Source: Streptomyces sp. NBC_01351 (GTDB taxonomy: Bacteria > Actinomycetota > Actinomycetes > Streptomycetales > Streptomycetaceae). From it: a stretch of DNA of 64,000 nucleotides. The position numbers were made by a program, and so were the translations under genes. Below, one piece after another: positions 1 to 9,087 of the stretch; position 1 is the stretch's first letter; each line of letters begins with the position of its first letter. Under the pieces are notes generated by a model. The model saw only the letters and a program-made list of their open reading frames with translations, had not been told where the DNA came from and ran no database searches. The stretch is taken from contig NZ_CP108356.1 in assembly GCF_036237315.1 (NCBI RefSeq), positions 7,259,501 through 7,323,500 on the forward strand, given 5' to 3'.

Positions 1-1469
1 CGCGTCACGAGCCGGGCCAGTTCCAGCCGGCGGCGCTGGCCGACCGAGAGCGCGGCCACGGGCACGCGCAGGTCCTCCGCGCGGAACAGGCCGAGGCCGA
101 GGAGCTGCTCGGCGTACTCCTCCGGGTCGCCGGGGCGTCCGGCCGCGAAGCCGTGCAGCAGCGGGTGCCGGCCCGGGTCGAACGCGACCTCCTGCGGGAG
201 GTAGCCGACCGATGTCCCGCACCGCACCGTGCCCTGGTCCGGCGCGAGGTCTCCGGCGAGCACCCGCAGCAGCGTGGACTTGCCGGCTCCGTTCGGGCCC
301 GAGACCAGCAGCCGGGCCCCCGGGCCGATCGCCAACTCCGGTACGTCCAGCCGCCCGTCGACCCGGACCGCGGCCAGTTCCGCCACGTACGGGGTGTCCT
401 CCGGCGGGGCGCCGCCGTCCTCGTCGATCCGGGCGGCGAACCGAAGCGGCTCGGGAGGCGCCTCGACGGGCTCCCGCAGCAGCCGGTCCAGATGCCGTCG
501 CGCCGCCCTGACCTGCCCCGACAGCTTGGCCTCGTGCGAGCGCCGGTGCTTGCCGAAGCCCTCCCCGGGGTCCTTGCCGCTGGTGGCCAGCCGCTGCCCC
601 GCGGCGTCGACGAGGCGCTGCGTACGGGCGAGTTCGCCGAGGTATTCCTGGTGGCGCTGCTCGCGCCCCCGGCGGGCCGCCGCCCGGGCGGCACGGTAGC
701 CCGCCCAGCCGTCCCCGTACCGCGTGACGGTCCGCAGATCGCGGTCGACCTCCAGCACGGTCGTCGCCACGGCCTCCACGAACGCGCGGTCGTGCGTGAT
801 GACCATCAGCGTCCCCCGGTGGGCGCGGAGCCGCTCCGCCAGCCACGCCACGGCCGGTTCGTCGAGGTGGTTGGTCGGCTCGTCCAACAGCAGCAGTTCC
901 GGTGACGCGCCGAGTACGCAGGCGAGGGCCAGCCGGGACTGTTCACCGCCGGACAGCGAGCCGAGGGTCCGCTCGCGTCCGACGTGCCCGATCCCGAGCC
1001 CGTGCAGGGCGGCGTCGGTGCGGGCGTCGGCCGCGTAGCCGTCGCGGGCCTCGTACGCGGTGAGCAGGTCACCGTACGCGTCGAGCTCGGCGGGCCCGGC
1101 GTCGGCGAGCGCCGCCTCGGCGGCCCGGATGCCCGCCTCCAGCGTCCGCAGCTCGTGCAGGGCGGAGTCCACGGCGTCCCGCACGGTGCGGTCCGGCCCG
1201 AGACCGAGGGTCTGCGCGAGGTGACCGACGCCGCCGGGGAAGCTTCGGGTGATCCGGCCGTGGTCGGGTGCCTCGACCCCGGCGATCAGTCGCATGAGGG
1301 TCGACTTGCCGGAGCCGTTCTCGCCGATGACGGCGGCCTTCTCGCCGGGGCGCAGGGTGAAGGAGACCTGGTCGAGCACGACGCGGTCGCCGTAGGCCTT
1401 GGAGACGTCGGTGAGAGCGAGCTGCGCGGCCGGTGCGGTTGAGGCGGCGGTGGTGGTGGCGGGGCGCAT
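1..1469 (-). CDS. ABC-F family ATPase, ribosomal-protection type (C-terminus beyond window)
   Basis: Two ABC ATPase cassettes are joined by a charged linker with no membrane segments, which is the ABC-F layout. These proteins bind the ribosome and many dislodge antibiotics from it. The first cassette shows Walker A GENGSGKS, signature LSGGEQ and Walker B LLLLDEPTNHLD. The second shows Walker A GPNGAGKST and signature LSVGQ just before the window edge. About 489 codons are visible; only the second Walker B and the tail are missing. The ATG at 1467-1469 is preceded by AGAGGA. The leader holds an upstream ORF and a hairpin, which fits drug-inducible attenuation. Resistance is inferred; a housekeeping ABC-F is less likely given the leader. 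Confidence 0.9.
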   Translation of the reverse strand, partial: MRPATTTAASTAPAAQLALTDVSKAYGDRVVLDQVSFTLRPGEKAAVIGENGSGKSTLMRLIAGVEAPDHGRITRSFPGGVGHLAQTLGLGPDRTVRDAVDSALHELRTLEAGIRAAEAALADAGPAELDAYGDLLTAYEARDGYAADARTDAALHGLGIGHVGRERTLGSLSGGEQSRLALACVLGASPELLLLDEPTNHLDEPAVAWLAERLRAHRGTLMVITHDRAFVEAVATTVLEVDRDLRTVTRYGDGWAGYRAARAAARRGREQRHQEYLGELARTQRLVDAAGQRLATSGKDPGEGFGKHRRSHEAKLSGQVRAARRHLDRLLREPVEAPPEPLRFAARIDEDGGAPPEDTPYVAELAAVRVDGRLDVPELAIGPGARLLVSGPNGAGKSTLLRVLAGDLAPDQGTVRCGTSVGYLPQEVAFDPGRHPLLHGFAAGRPGDPEEYAEQLLGLGLFRAEDLRVPVAALSVGQRRRLELARLVT

Positions 1470-1512
1470 GGGGAGTCCTCTGGGAGCGCGGTACCTGCTT
1501 TCCGGCGGAGGG

Positions 1513-1555
1513 CTGCGCGAACCGGCTACGCGGTGGCCGGGTCCGGATCGCGCAG
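1513..1555 (-). promoter_or_regulatory. Leader hairpin between upstream ORF and ABC-F start (candidate attenuator)
   Basis: Arms 1513-1525 and 1543-1555 pair at 12 of 13 positions around a 17-nt loop, starting six bases after the stop codon of the small upstream ORF. There is no clear U-run after it. The 5' arm begins close to a CCTGCT run that could instead pair with AGCAGG nearer the ABC-F start, so two exclusive folds are possible. This looks like a transcription or translation attenuator; the switch is inference. Confidence 0.5.
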
Positions 1556-1560
1556 CAGGG

Positions 1561-1587
1561 TCAGAGGAACAGGTAGTGCACGCACAT
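1561..1587 (-). CDS. Eight-codon upstream ORF (MCVHYLFL) in the ABC-F leader
   Basis: ATG at 1585-1587 opens eight codons, Met-Cys-Val-His-Tyr-Leu-Phe-Leu, and ends at TGA, 91 nt before the ABC-F start. A TATGCT hexamer lies six bases upstream of the ATG, so the message could be leaderless here. Short leader peptides followed by alternative hairpins are known to control antibiotic-resistance ABC-F genes through ribosome stalling. That role is inferred from position; translation is not proven. Confidence 0.55.
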   Translation of the reverse strand: MCVHYLFL

Positions 1588-1765
1588 GGGACCAGCATAC
1601 TGCGGCCCGAACCGTCTCGTCTTGTCGATTCGGCCGCCTCCGCGGCCCCGGATCGCTATCCGAACGCACGGTTCCGCAGAGTTCCGAGAACGTGTGTGTT
1701 TCGCAAGGGAGTTCGCCTGAACCTGTGTGCGAGATGGGGGCGGTGTGGAGAGCCTTTTAAGAAAC

Positions 1766-1778
1766 CTTGTTGAACAAG
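1766..1778. promoter_or_regulatory. 13-bp palindrome in the ABC-F/protease intergenic region
   Basis: CTTGTT-G-AACAAG is a perfect palindrome around one central base, within an unusually AT-rich stretch, about 100 bp upstream of the subtilisin start. It could be a regulator binding site for the protease promoter. No regulator is identified. The rest of 1588-1878 holds no gene that I can support. Confidence 0.3.
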
Positions 1779-1878
1779 TCCTTACCCCCGGTTCGCCCTT
1801 GATTTGCTCCTGTCAATCGGAACAGGGTTCCTCAGAACGTTTGACGCCCCACACGTCACAACGAGGAGAACCTCCTAC

Positions 1879-3078
1879 ATGGCAACTCACAAGCGATCCA
1901 ACGGCCTTCGCAACGCGGCCATAGTCACGGGCGCCGCAACAGCGGCCGCCGCGGCCTTCTTCGCGAGCCCCCTCGCCGGGGCGGCCACACCGGCCGAAGG
2001 AACGGTGCACGGACTCGGCGCCCCGGGCGCCGTGGACGGCAGCTTCGTCGTCATCCTCGACGCATCCGCGAACAAGGAGGGCCTGGCGAAGAAGTACGGC
2101 GGCAAGCTGGAGCGCTCCTACGGCTCCGAAGTCAACGGCTTCTCCGCGTCCGGCCTGACGGAGAAGGAGGCCAAGCAGCTCGCCGCGGACCCTGCCGTCG
2201 GCACGGTCGTGCAGAACAAGCGCTTCAGCATCAACGAGACACAGGAGAAGCCCCCGTCGTGGGGCCTGGACCGGATCGACCAGGCCGGCACGGCAGGTGA
2301 CCAGAAGTACACGTACCCCGCCAACGGCGGCGAGGGGGTGACCGCGTACGTCATCGACACGGGCGTCAGGGTCTCGCACAAGGACTTCGGCGGTCGGGCC
2401 GCTCACGGATTCGACGCGGTCGACAACGATGACACCGCTGACGACGGCAACGGCCACGGCACCCATGTGGCGGGCACCATCGCCGGCACCTCACACGGTG
2501 TCGCGAAGAAGGCCAAGGTCGTCGCGGTGCGGGTGCTCGACGACAACGGATCCGGCACCACCGAGCAGGTCGTGGCGGGCATCGACTGGGTGACGAAGAA
2601 CCACTCCGGGCCGTCGGTCGCCAACATGAGCCTCGGCGGCGGTGCGGACGAGGCCCTGGACGCGGCCGTCAAGCGCGCCATCGCCTCCGGTGTCTCCTTC
2701 GCCGTGGCGGCCGGCAACGAGTCCTCCGATGCCGGGCAGGGCTCGCCCTCCCGGGTGGCCGATGCGCTCACCGTCGCGTCCAGCACCAAGGGCGACCAGC
2801 AGTCGGAGTTCTCGAACTTCGGCTCCGTGGTGGACCTGTACGCGCCCGGCTCGGACATCACGTCGACCTGGAACGACAGCGATACCGGCGTCAAGACGAT
2901 CTCGGGGACCTCGATGGCCGCTCCCCACGTAGCGGGCGCCGCCGCCCTGTACCTGGCGGCCAACCCGTCGGCGACACCTGCCGACACCGCCGCCGCCCTG
3001 ACCGGGGCCGCGACGACGGGCGCCATCAAGAACCCGTCCACCGGCACCGCGAACAAGCTGCTGAAGGTGGCGCCGTAA
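1879..3078 (+). CDS. Secreted subtilisin-like serine protease (S8, proteinase K type)
   Basis: A 399-residue secreted endopeptidase. Residues 1 to about 36 form a signal peptide with a basic N-terminus, an Ala-rich hydrophobic core and an AGAA cleavage region. An inhibitor I9-type propeptide follows to about residue 115, then the peptidase S8 domain. The catalytic triad is visible: D160 in VIDTGV, H193 in GHGTHVAGT and S345 in GTSMAAPH. The start ATG at 1879 follows AACGAGGAGAA; an in-frame start 25 codons earlier lacks a ribosome site and would spoil the signal peptide. It stands alone and ends at a strong hairpin at 3164-3194. It probably degrades extracellular protein; the precise substrate is unknown. 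Confidence 0.93.
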   Translation: MATHKRSNGLRNAAIVTGAATAAAAAFFASPLAGAATPAEGTVHGLGAPGAVDGSFVVILDASANKEGLAKKYGGKLERSYGSEVNGFSASGLTEKEAKQLAADPAVGTVVQNKRFSINETQEKPPSWGLDRIDQAGTAGDQKYTYPANGGEGVTAYVIDTGVRVSHKDFGGRAAHGFDAVDNDDTADDGNGHGTHVAGTIAGTSHGVAKKAKVVAVRVLDDNGSGTTEQVVAGIDWVTKNHSGPSVANMSLGGGADEALDAAVKRAIASGVSFAVAAGNESSDAGQGSPSRVADALTVASSTKGDQQSEFSNFGSVVDLYAPGSDITSTWNDSDTGVKTISGTSMAAPHVAGAAALYLAANPSATPADTAAALTGAATTGAIKNPSTGTANKLLKVAP

Positions 3079-3163
3079 CGGCATCGCGCAGCGGGTCGGC
3101 GTAGGGCCGGGCGAGAGGCCCCGCAACGCCGTTCCTGCCGGGGCTCCGCCGAGCACCCACCGC

Positions 3164-3194
3164 AAGCGGCCCTCCACGCAGTGGAGGGCCGCTT
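3164..3194 (+). terminator. Perfect 14-bp stem terminator after the protease
   Basis: Arms 3164-3177 and 3181-3194 are perfect complements around a 3-nt GCA loop. The hairpin is 86 nt after the protease stop. It starts with AA and ends with TT, so it could work in both directions. Confidence 0.8.
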
Positions 3195-3233
3195 CCTCGT
3201 CCCGCCCGGGGGTTGGCCGTTCCCCCGCGATGA

Positions 3234-3770
<537 letters not shown>

Positions 3771-3789
3771 AGAGCGCGCTCGCACACCT

Positions 3790-3822
3790 CGGTCCGGGCG
3801 GTCCGAGCCGGCCCCCGGACCG
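3790..3822. terminator. Hairpin between convergent genes
   Basis: Arms CGGTCCGGG (3790-3798) and CCCGGACCG (3814-3822) are perfect complements. They sit between the Rpf-like stop at 3770 and the GH16-like stop at 3826, so the hairpin may serve both genes. Confidence 0.55.
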
Positions 3823-3825
3823 GGG

Positions 3826-4764
3826 TCAGGACTTCGGCACGGTGTTGATGTAGTTGATGCCGGCGCTGTAGAAGCCGTCCACCGTTTTCTGGACGTCCGC
3901 CTGGGAAACGGCCTCACCGGCCTTGTAGTAGAACCAGTTGACCTTCATGTTCCATGTGCGCGCACCACCGGTGAACGGAAGGTCGATGAACCAGTTGCTG
4001 AAGTGGATGTCCATCTTCTCGCGCGGGACGTATTTGCCGGAGCTGGTGAACAGTTCCTTGCCGTCCAGGGAATAGGTGACCTTTCCGTTCACGAAGGTGA
4101 TCATCATGATGTGCCAGCCCTCAAGGCGTTGCTTGAGCGCGTGGGTGACCCGGTCCGGCGGATCGGCCTTGTACCAGCTCGTGGTGTGGAGTTGCGAACC
4201 CACCGATCCCCAGCCGCCGTTCGGCAGGTACTCGTAGTCGAGTTCGCTGTAGTTCGCCGAGGAGTCCGAGGCGGAAATCGGGAAGAAGGTCTCGACGACG
4301 TGGTCGCCGTTGCGACCGCTCGTGGGCTTGTCGCTCAGGTAGACCCGAGCGGCGAAGGTCCCCGTGAAGAGGGGGGTACCGGTGCTCTGCACCTCGACCT
4401 GCCGGGTGCCCTGCTTGGTGCCGTCGGTGGAGGACTGCAGCTGCAGGACCCGGCCCCCCTGGGCGGTCGCGTCGGAGGGGAAGCCGGCGCCGGCAGCGGA
4501 CCAGGTGTCCTTGATCCCCGGGCCGCCCCCACCAGTGCGGATCTCCCAGCCGTGGGCGGTGAGCGCGGGGTCGTCGGGGCCGCTGTAGTGGAAGTCGTCG
4601 AACAGGGTTCCCGGCGGTCCGGACGGGGTCGGCGAGGCGCTGGGGGCGGGCGCGGCGGCCTCGCCGGCGGGGCCGCCGGAGCACGCGGCGAGCACGCACA
4701 GGAGGGCGGGCAGCGTGAGCGCGGTCCACGCGCGGCGACGAGAGGTGCGGCGGGGCTGGCTCAC
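3826..4764 (-). CDS. GH16-like secreted lipoprotein
   Basis: A 312-residue protein. The N-terminus has Arg pairs, a hydrophobic run and a lipobox LAAC (Cys28), so it is likely anchored on the outer membrane face. A Pro/Ser/Ala linker follows, then a concanavalin-like fold carrying SELDYEY, which matches the ExDxE active-site signature of glycoside hydrolase family 16. The GTG start at 4764 has AAGGAG upstream; the earlier in-frame ATG at 4821 lacks one. It is divergent from the matA/matB operon, so it may trim or remodel the polysaccharide made there. That functional link, and the glycan cut, are inference. Confidence 0.75.
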   Translation of the reverse strand: MSQPRRTSRRRAWTALTLPALLCVLAACSGGPAGEAAAPAPSASPTPSGPPGTLFDDFHYSGPDDPALTAHGWEIRTGGGGPGIKDTWSAAGAGFPSDATAQGGRVLQLQSSTDGTKQGTRQVEVQSTGTPLFTGTFAARVYLSDKPTSGRNGDHVVETFFPISASDSSANYSELDYEYLPNGGWGSVGSQLHTTSWYKADPPDRVTHALKQRLEGWHIMMITFVNGKVTYSLDGKELFTSSGKYVPREKMDIHFSNWFIDLPFTGGARTWNMKVNWFYYKAGEAVSQADVQKTVDGFYSAGINYINTVPKS

Positions 4765-5081
4765 ACGGGCTCCTTGGGGCGTAGAGGCGGTACGTGGACA
4801 CGCCCTTTGCATGAGGATCAACGGCTGATCACATGAGGGGGGTCATCCTAGGGTTCGGCGCGACTTTCGCCGACCCCGGCCCAAAAAGCGCTGATCATTT
4901 TCCGTAACCGGGCCGGCGGACTTACCGGTCGGTACTGTCAATTGCCATTTCGATCCGATTACGGAGCCTGAGCAGATCGCGCCAAAAGGGCACATCGAGC
5001 CCAAGTCGATTCGGGCCGGTGCACTAGCGTTCGCCCTGCCATCCCGCGGTCCACGTACCCTGCACTGAAAGGCCCCGCAAG
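4765..5081. other. Divergent intergenic region between GH16-like gene and matA-like gene
   Basis: These 317 bp hold no gene. They are less GC-rich than the flanks and must carry divergent promoters. A TTGACA hexamer is present on the minus strand (near 4936-4941), but I could not pair it with a good -10 at normal spacing, so no promoter is claimed. Confidence 0.4.
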
Positions 5082-5573
5082 GTGCGCTCAACCATTACCT
5101 CAATTGATCGCGGATCGGCGCACCAGGCACAGCCTGAAATGTCCGAGTCGAGCTTTGACGAGCCCGCTCCCGCACCGGTCTTCGTCGACCAGTCGGGTCT
5201 GCGCGGCCGTCTGCTGCGGGGCCTCGGCTGGCCGGTCTCCGTGGTCGGCGCGGTCCTGGCGGTCGCCATGGGCAGCAGCCTGATCGGTGTGCAGGCGGAC
5301 GCCCCGGCGATGGGCATACCCGCGCAGCCCTCGCGGTCGCCCGCCCCGCCGCCCTCACCCGTGCCGTCGCTGTCGCCCACCCCGCCGTCCGCGGCGGCCG
5401 CGTCGTCCTCACCCCGGACGGCCACACAGTCGGCTACACCCCGGACGAAGGCCTCGGCCACCTCGTCGAAGGCCACGGCCACCCCGGCGAAGCGCACGGC
5501 CACCCCGGCGAAGCCCACGATCACCGCGCCGCCCGGGGCAAGGCCTTCGGGCCAACCGGCCAAGAACCCCTGA
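5082..5573 (+). CDS. matA: MatA-like membrane protein with Pro/Ala/Thr-rich outer tail
   Basis: A 163-residue protein. Residues 1 to about 45 are cytoplasmic, one membrane segment lies near residues 50-68, and the remaining extracytoplasmic tail is almost all Pro, Ser, Ala and Thr with repeated ATPAK units. It precedes the deacetylase/glycosyltransferase gene by 31 bp, matching matA before matB in Streptomyces, where the pair makes poly-beta-1,6-N-acetylglucosamine that holds hyphae together. The GTG start at 5082 has a weak GAAAGG site; an in-frame ATG at 5139 is an alternative. The symbol rests on position and layout, because low-complexity sequence gives little else. Confidence 0.6.
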   Translation: MRSTITSIDRGSAHQAQPEMSESSFDEPAPAPVFVDQSGLRGRLLRGLGWPVSVVGAVLAVAMGSSLIGVQADAPAMGIPAQPSRSPAPPPSPVPSLSPTPPSAAAASSSPRTATQSATPRTKASATSSKATATPAKRTATPAKPTITAPPGARPSGQPAKNP

Positions 5574-5604
5574 TCGCCCGCACCACCCATCTCCAGGAGC
5601 GTCA

Positions 5605-7755
5605 TTGTCCCGCCATCAGCGCCGCCGGCAGTCCCTGCTGAGGCCGCGCCGACTGGCCGCGCCGCCGCTGCGCTTCTTCATGCCGCTGTCCCTGCTGGCG
5701 TGCCTGCTCGCGCTCCTCGTGCTGCGCGGCCTCGCCACCAACGAGGCGTTCCACGACGACCGGATCGCGATCTCGGTCGACAAGACGACCGTGCCGGACC
5801 ACCTGCTCAAGGGCGGTCCGATCATCGACGCGCGCGGCAGCAAGAACGCGAAGCCCGTGAGCTATCACATCCCCGACCGCACCGCGGTTCTGAGCTTCGA
5901 CGACGGTCCCTCGCCGGAGTGGACTCCGAAGATCCTCGAGGTGCTCGCGGCCCGCAACGTCCGTGCGGACTTCTTCGTGACCGGCGCCATGACCACGCGC
6001 AACCCGGAGCTGATCCGGCAGATCGTCGCGGGCGGCCACGAACTCGGCGTGCACACCTTTACCCACCCCGATCTCGTCTACCAGTCCCACGCCCGGATCA
6101 GCTGGGAGCTGGCTCAGACGCAGCTGGCGCTGGCCGGCGTCGCGGGCGTCCACAGCGCGCTGTTCCGCCCGCCGTACTCCTCCGACGCCTCGGCGATGGA
6201 CGACTGGAACTACCCGGTGATCAAGTACGTCGGCGCGCGCGGCTACCTCACCGCGTTCATCGACCGCGACACCGACGACTGGAGGCGTCCCGGAGTCGAC
6301 GCGATCGTCAACGCGGCGATGCCGGCCAAGCCCGGCGCCGGCGCGCTGATCCTGCTGCACGACGCGGGTGGCGACCGCACCCAGACCATCGCCGCGCTCG
6401 AGCAGATCATCGACAGGCTGCAGGCCCAGGGCTACCGCTTCACCACCATCTCCGAGGCACTCGGTGCCTCCAGCGCCACCGTGCCGGTGCACGGTTTCCA
6501 GCTGTGGGCGGGCAAGGGGTTCATCTGGGCCACCCAGGTCGCCGTGCACACCCTGCCGGTGCTGGTCGGGCTGCTGGCCCTCGTCGGCTTCCTCAACTTC
6601 GGCCGGTTCGCGCTGATGCTCGTTCTCGCACCGATCCACGCCCGCCGCTCCAAGCGGCGGGACGCCTGGGGGCCACCCGTCATCGAGCCGGTCACCGTAC
6701 TGGTCCCGGCCTACAACGAGCTCGAGTGCATAGCCAATACCCTCAACTCCCTTGCCGCCAGTGACTATCCGATCGAAGTGATCGTCATCGACGACGGCTC
6801 CACGGACGGCACCGCGGACATAGTCGAGGAGATGGACCTGCCGTTCGTCCGGTTGGTCCGCCAGGTCAACGGAGGCAAGTCCAGCGCGCTCAACACGGGC
6901 ATCGCGGCCTCCTCGCACGACATCATCGTGATGATGGACGGCGACACCGTCTTCGAGCCGTCCACGGTGCGCGAGCTGGTCCAGCCCTTCGGTGACCCGG
7001 AGATCGGCGCGGTCGCGGGCAACGCCAAGGTCGGCAACCGCGACAGCCTCATCGGCGCCTGGCAGCACATCGAGTACGTCCTCGGCCACAATCTGGACCG
7101 CCGCATGTACGACATGCTGGGCGTCATCCAGACCATCCCCGGCGCGGTCGGCGCCTTCCGCAAGGAGGCCCTGCAGCGGGTCGGCGGGATGAGCGACGAC
7201 ACCCTCGCCGAGGACACCGACATCACCATCGCGGTGCTCTGCGACGGCTGGCGGATCGTCTACGCCGAGCGCGCCCGCGCCTGGACCGAGGCTCCCGCCA
7301 GCCTCCAGCAGCTCTGGTCCCAGCGGTACCGCTGGAGCTACGGCAGCATGCAGGCGATGTGGAAGCACCGCGGCGCGGTGACCGCCCGCGGCCCGGCCGG
7401 GCGCTTCGGCCGACTCGGGCTGCCGCTCGTCGTGCTGTTCGGCGTGGTCGCCCCGCTGCTGGCGCCGCTGGTCGACCTGTTCCTGCTGTACGGCGTGTTC
7501 TTCGGGGACGCCGGGATCACCCTCACCAGCTGGGGCGGTTTCATTCTGCTCCAGGCCGCACTGTCCTGGTACGCCTTCAGGCTCGACAACGAGAAGCCCT
7601 GGCATCTGATCAGCCTGCCGATCCAGCAGCTGGTCTACCGGCAGCTGATGTACATCGTCCTGTTGCAGTCCGCGATCACGGCGATGACCGGTGGCCGACT
7701 GCGCTGGCAGAAGCTCCGGCGCACCGGCGAGGTCGCCGTACCGGTGGAGGCCTGA
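5605..7755 (+). CDS. matB: MatB-like bifunctional polysaccharide deacetylase / GT2 glycosyltransferase
   Basis: A 716-residue fusion. After a membrane segment near residues 25-45 comes a NodB deacetylase domain: SFDDGP near residue 95, HTFTH near 150 (metal ligands), RPPYS near 187 and LLHDAGG. After another membrane segment a GT2 synthase domain follows: PAYNE, IDDGSTDG near 396, MDGDT near 445, EDTD near 535 and QRYRW near 572. C-terminal membrane helices complete a secretion channel. It would polymerise and partly de-N-acetylate a GlcNAc polymer at the membrane. The start appears to be TTG 5605 behind CAGGAG; upstream in-frame codons would overlap matA. Its stop is 2 bp before the acyltransferase gene. 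Confidence 0.88.
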   Translation: MSRHQRRRQSLLRPRRLAAPPLRFFMPLSLLACLLALLVLRGLATNEAFHDDRIAISVDKTTVPDHLLKGGPIIDARGSKNAKPVSYHIPDRTAVLSFDDGPSPEWTPKILEVLAARNVRADFFVTGAMTTRNPELIRQIVAGGHELGVHTFTHPDLVYQSHARISWELAQTQLALAGVAGVHSALFRPPYSSDASAMDDWNYPVIKYVGARGYLTAFIDRDTDDWRRPGVDAIVNAAMPAKPGAGALILLHDAGGDRTQTIAALEQIIDRLQAQGYRFTTISEALGASSATVPVHGFQLWAGKGFIWATQVAVHTLPVLVGLLALVGFLNFGRFALMLVLAPIHARRSKRRDAWGPPVIEPVTVLVPAYNELECIANTLNSLAASDYPIEVIVIDDGSTDGTADIVEEMDLPFVRLVRQVNGGKSSALNTGIAASSHDIIVMMDGDTVFEPSTVRELVQPFGDPEIGAVAGNAKVGNRDSLIGAWQHIEYVLGHNLDRRMYDMLGVIQTIPGAVGAFRKEALQRVGGMSDDTLAEDTDITIAVLCDGWRIVYAERARAWTEAPASLQQLWSQRYRWSYGSMQAMWKHRGAVTARGPAGRFGRLGLPLVVLFGVVAPLLAPLVDLFLLYGVFFGDAGITLTSWGGFILLQAALSWYAFRLDNEKPWHLISLPIQQLVYRQLMYIVLLQSAITAMTGGRLRWQKLRRTGEVAVPVEA

Positions 7756-7757
7756 CA

Positions 7758-9020
7758 GTGACTGCATACATGGACCTCGGGCGCACCCAGGAAACCGTCC
7801 AGTTGAGGATCCCCGCCGCCCTGCGACAGCAGCAGGAGCAGGAGCGGGAGCCGGATCCCGAGGCACCGTCCACACGCAAGGGCGGCCGGGACCTCTATCT
7901 CGACCTGCTGCGCGCGCTCGCGCTGGTCCGCGTGATGGTCTACCACAACTTCGGCTGGTTCTGGCTGCCCCTCGTCTTCCCGTCGATGGGCGTGATGTTC
8001 GCGCTGGCCGGCTCGCTGATGGCCCGCTCGCTCAGCCGTCCCGCTCTCGGCGTGATCCGCGGCCGACTGCGCCGGCTTCTGCCGCCGATGTGGTTGTTCG
8101 GCGCCGTCCTGATCACCCTCCAGATCCTCGACGGCTGGGGCCCCGACTCCGACGGCCACCCCACGTGGTGGTGGACCAAGCTGGCGTTCTGGATCCTGCC
8201 GCTGAGCACTCCGCCGTACGGGGAAGGCCTGCCCGGTTTTGGGCTCGTGGACGGCGGCTGGGCCCTGCAGATCACCGTCCCGCTCTGGTACCTCCGGGCT
8301 TACCTGTGGTACGTGCTGCTCTCACCGCTGATGCTCTGGGCGCTGCGACGGCTTCCGTGGGTGACGCTGTTCAGCCCCCTGGCGCTGTTGATCGTCATGA
8401 ACACGTTCTTCGCGGACCAGGAGTTCGTCTACGGCCGGGTCTGGGAGAACGCCAACGATTTCACCATGTTCGGCTCCTGCTGGATCCTCGGCATGGCCCA
8501 CCAGGAGGGGCTGCTCAAGAGGATCCCGCAGTACGTACTGCCGTCCATCGCGCCTCTGGTCATGGTGGCCGGCTTCTGGTACCTGCAGACCCGCCCGGTC
8601 GATCCGACCGTGGCGACCGACATCGAGTCCTGGCCGATCGCCCAGGCCCTGTGGTCCCTGGGCTTCGTCGCCATCCTGCTCCACATGAGCCCGTCCTGGG
8701 AGCGGTGGCCCAGGCTGCTGGAACGGTGGAACGGACTGGTCGCCCTGCTCAACGCACGCGCCGTCAGCGTCTACCTGTGGCACCAGATGGCACTGGTGGC
8801 CGCGATCCCGCTGATCGACCCCCTCTGGAGCGTCCCCTTCTTCTACGACAACCTCCAGTGGCTGTTGGCCAGCCAATGGTTCACCCTGCTGGTGGCGATC
8901 CCGCTGGTCGGCCTCCTGATCCTGACCTTCGGCTGGGTCGAGGACGTGGCCGCCAAACGCTCGCCGCGGCTCCTGCCGTACCCGCGCCGCCGACGGGGCA
9001 GGCGCCGGGCCGCCGACTGA
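7758..9020 (+). CDS. Membrane acyltransferase (acyltransferase 3 family)
   Basis: A 420-residue polytopic protein with about ten membrane helices. It starts with a Gln/Glu-rich cytoplasmic N-terminus, then DLLRALALVRVMVYHNFGW, the usual opening of acyltransferase-3 proteins in which the His takes part in acyl transfer. These enzymes O-acylate surface glycans or lipids. The GTG start lies two bases after the matB-like stop, with GGTGGAGG upstream, so the gene is the last of a tight three-gene operon and probably decorates the same polymer. The acyl group and acceptor cannot be read from sequence. Confidence 0.85.
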   Translation: MTAYMDLGRTQETVQLRIPAALRQQQEQEREPDPEAPSTRKGGRDLYLDLLRALALVRVMVYHNFGWFWLPLVFPSMGVMFALAGSLMARSLSRPALGVIRGRLRRLLPPMWLFGAVLITLQILDGWGPDSDGHPTWWWTKLAFWILPLSTPPYGEGLPGFGLVDGGWALQITVPLWYLRAYLWYVLLSPLMLWALRRLPWVTLFSPLALLIVMNTFFADQEFVYGRVWENANDFTMFGSCWILGMAHQEGLLKRIPQYVLPSIAPLVMVAGFWYLQTRPVDPTVATDIESWPIAQALWSLGFVAILLHMSPSWERWPRLLERWNGLVALLNARAVSVYLWHQMALVAAIPLIDPLWSVPFFYDNLQWLLASQWFTLLVAIPLVGLLILTFGWVEDVAAKRSPRLLPYPRRRRGRRRAAD

Positions 9021-9040
9021 CGGGGCTGCGCGGGGATCAA

Positions 9041-9072
9041 GGGGCCGTTTCGGAGCGATCCGAAACGGCCCC
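9041..9072 (+). terminator. Terminator after the mat-like operon
   Basis: Arms 9041-9054 and 9059-9072 are perfect 14-bp complements around a GCGA loop, 20 nt after the acyltransferase stop. The orphan aldehyde dehydrogenase tail on the other strand also ends here (9088), so the hairpin may originally have served both converging genes. Confidence 0.85.
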
Positions 9073-9087
9073 GCCTCTTCCGCGGCT

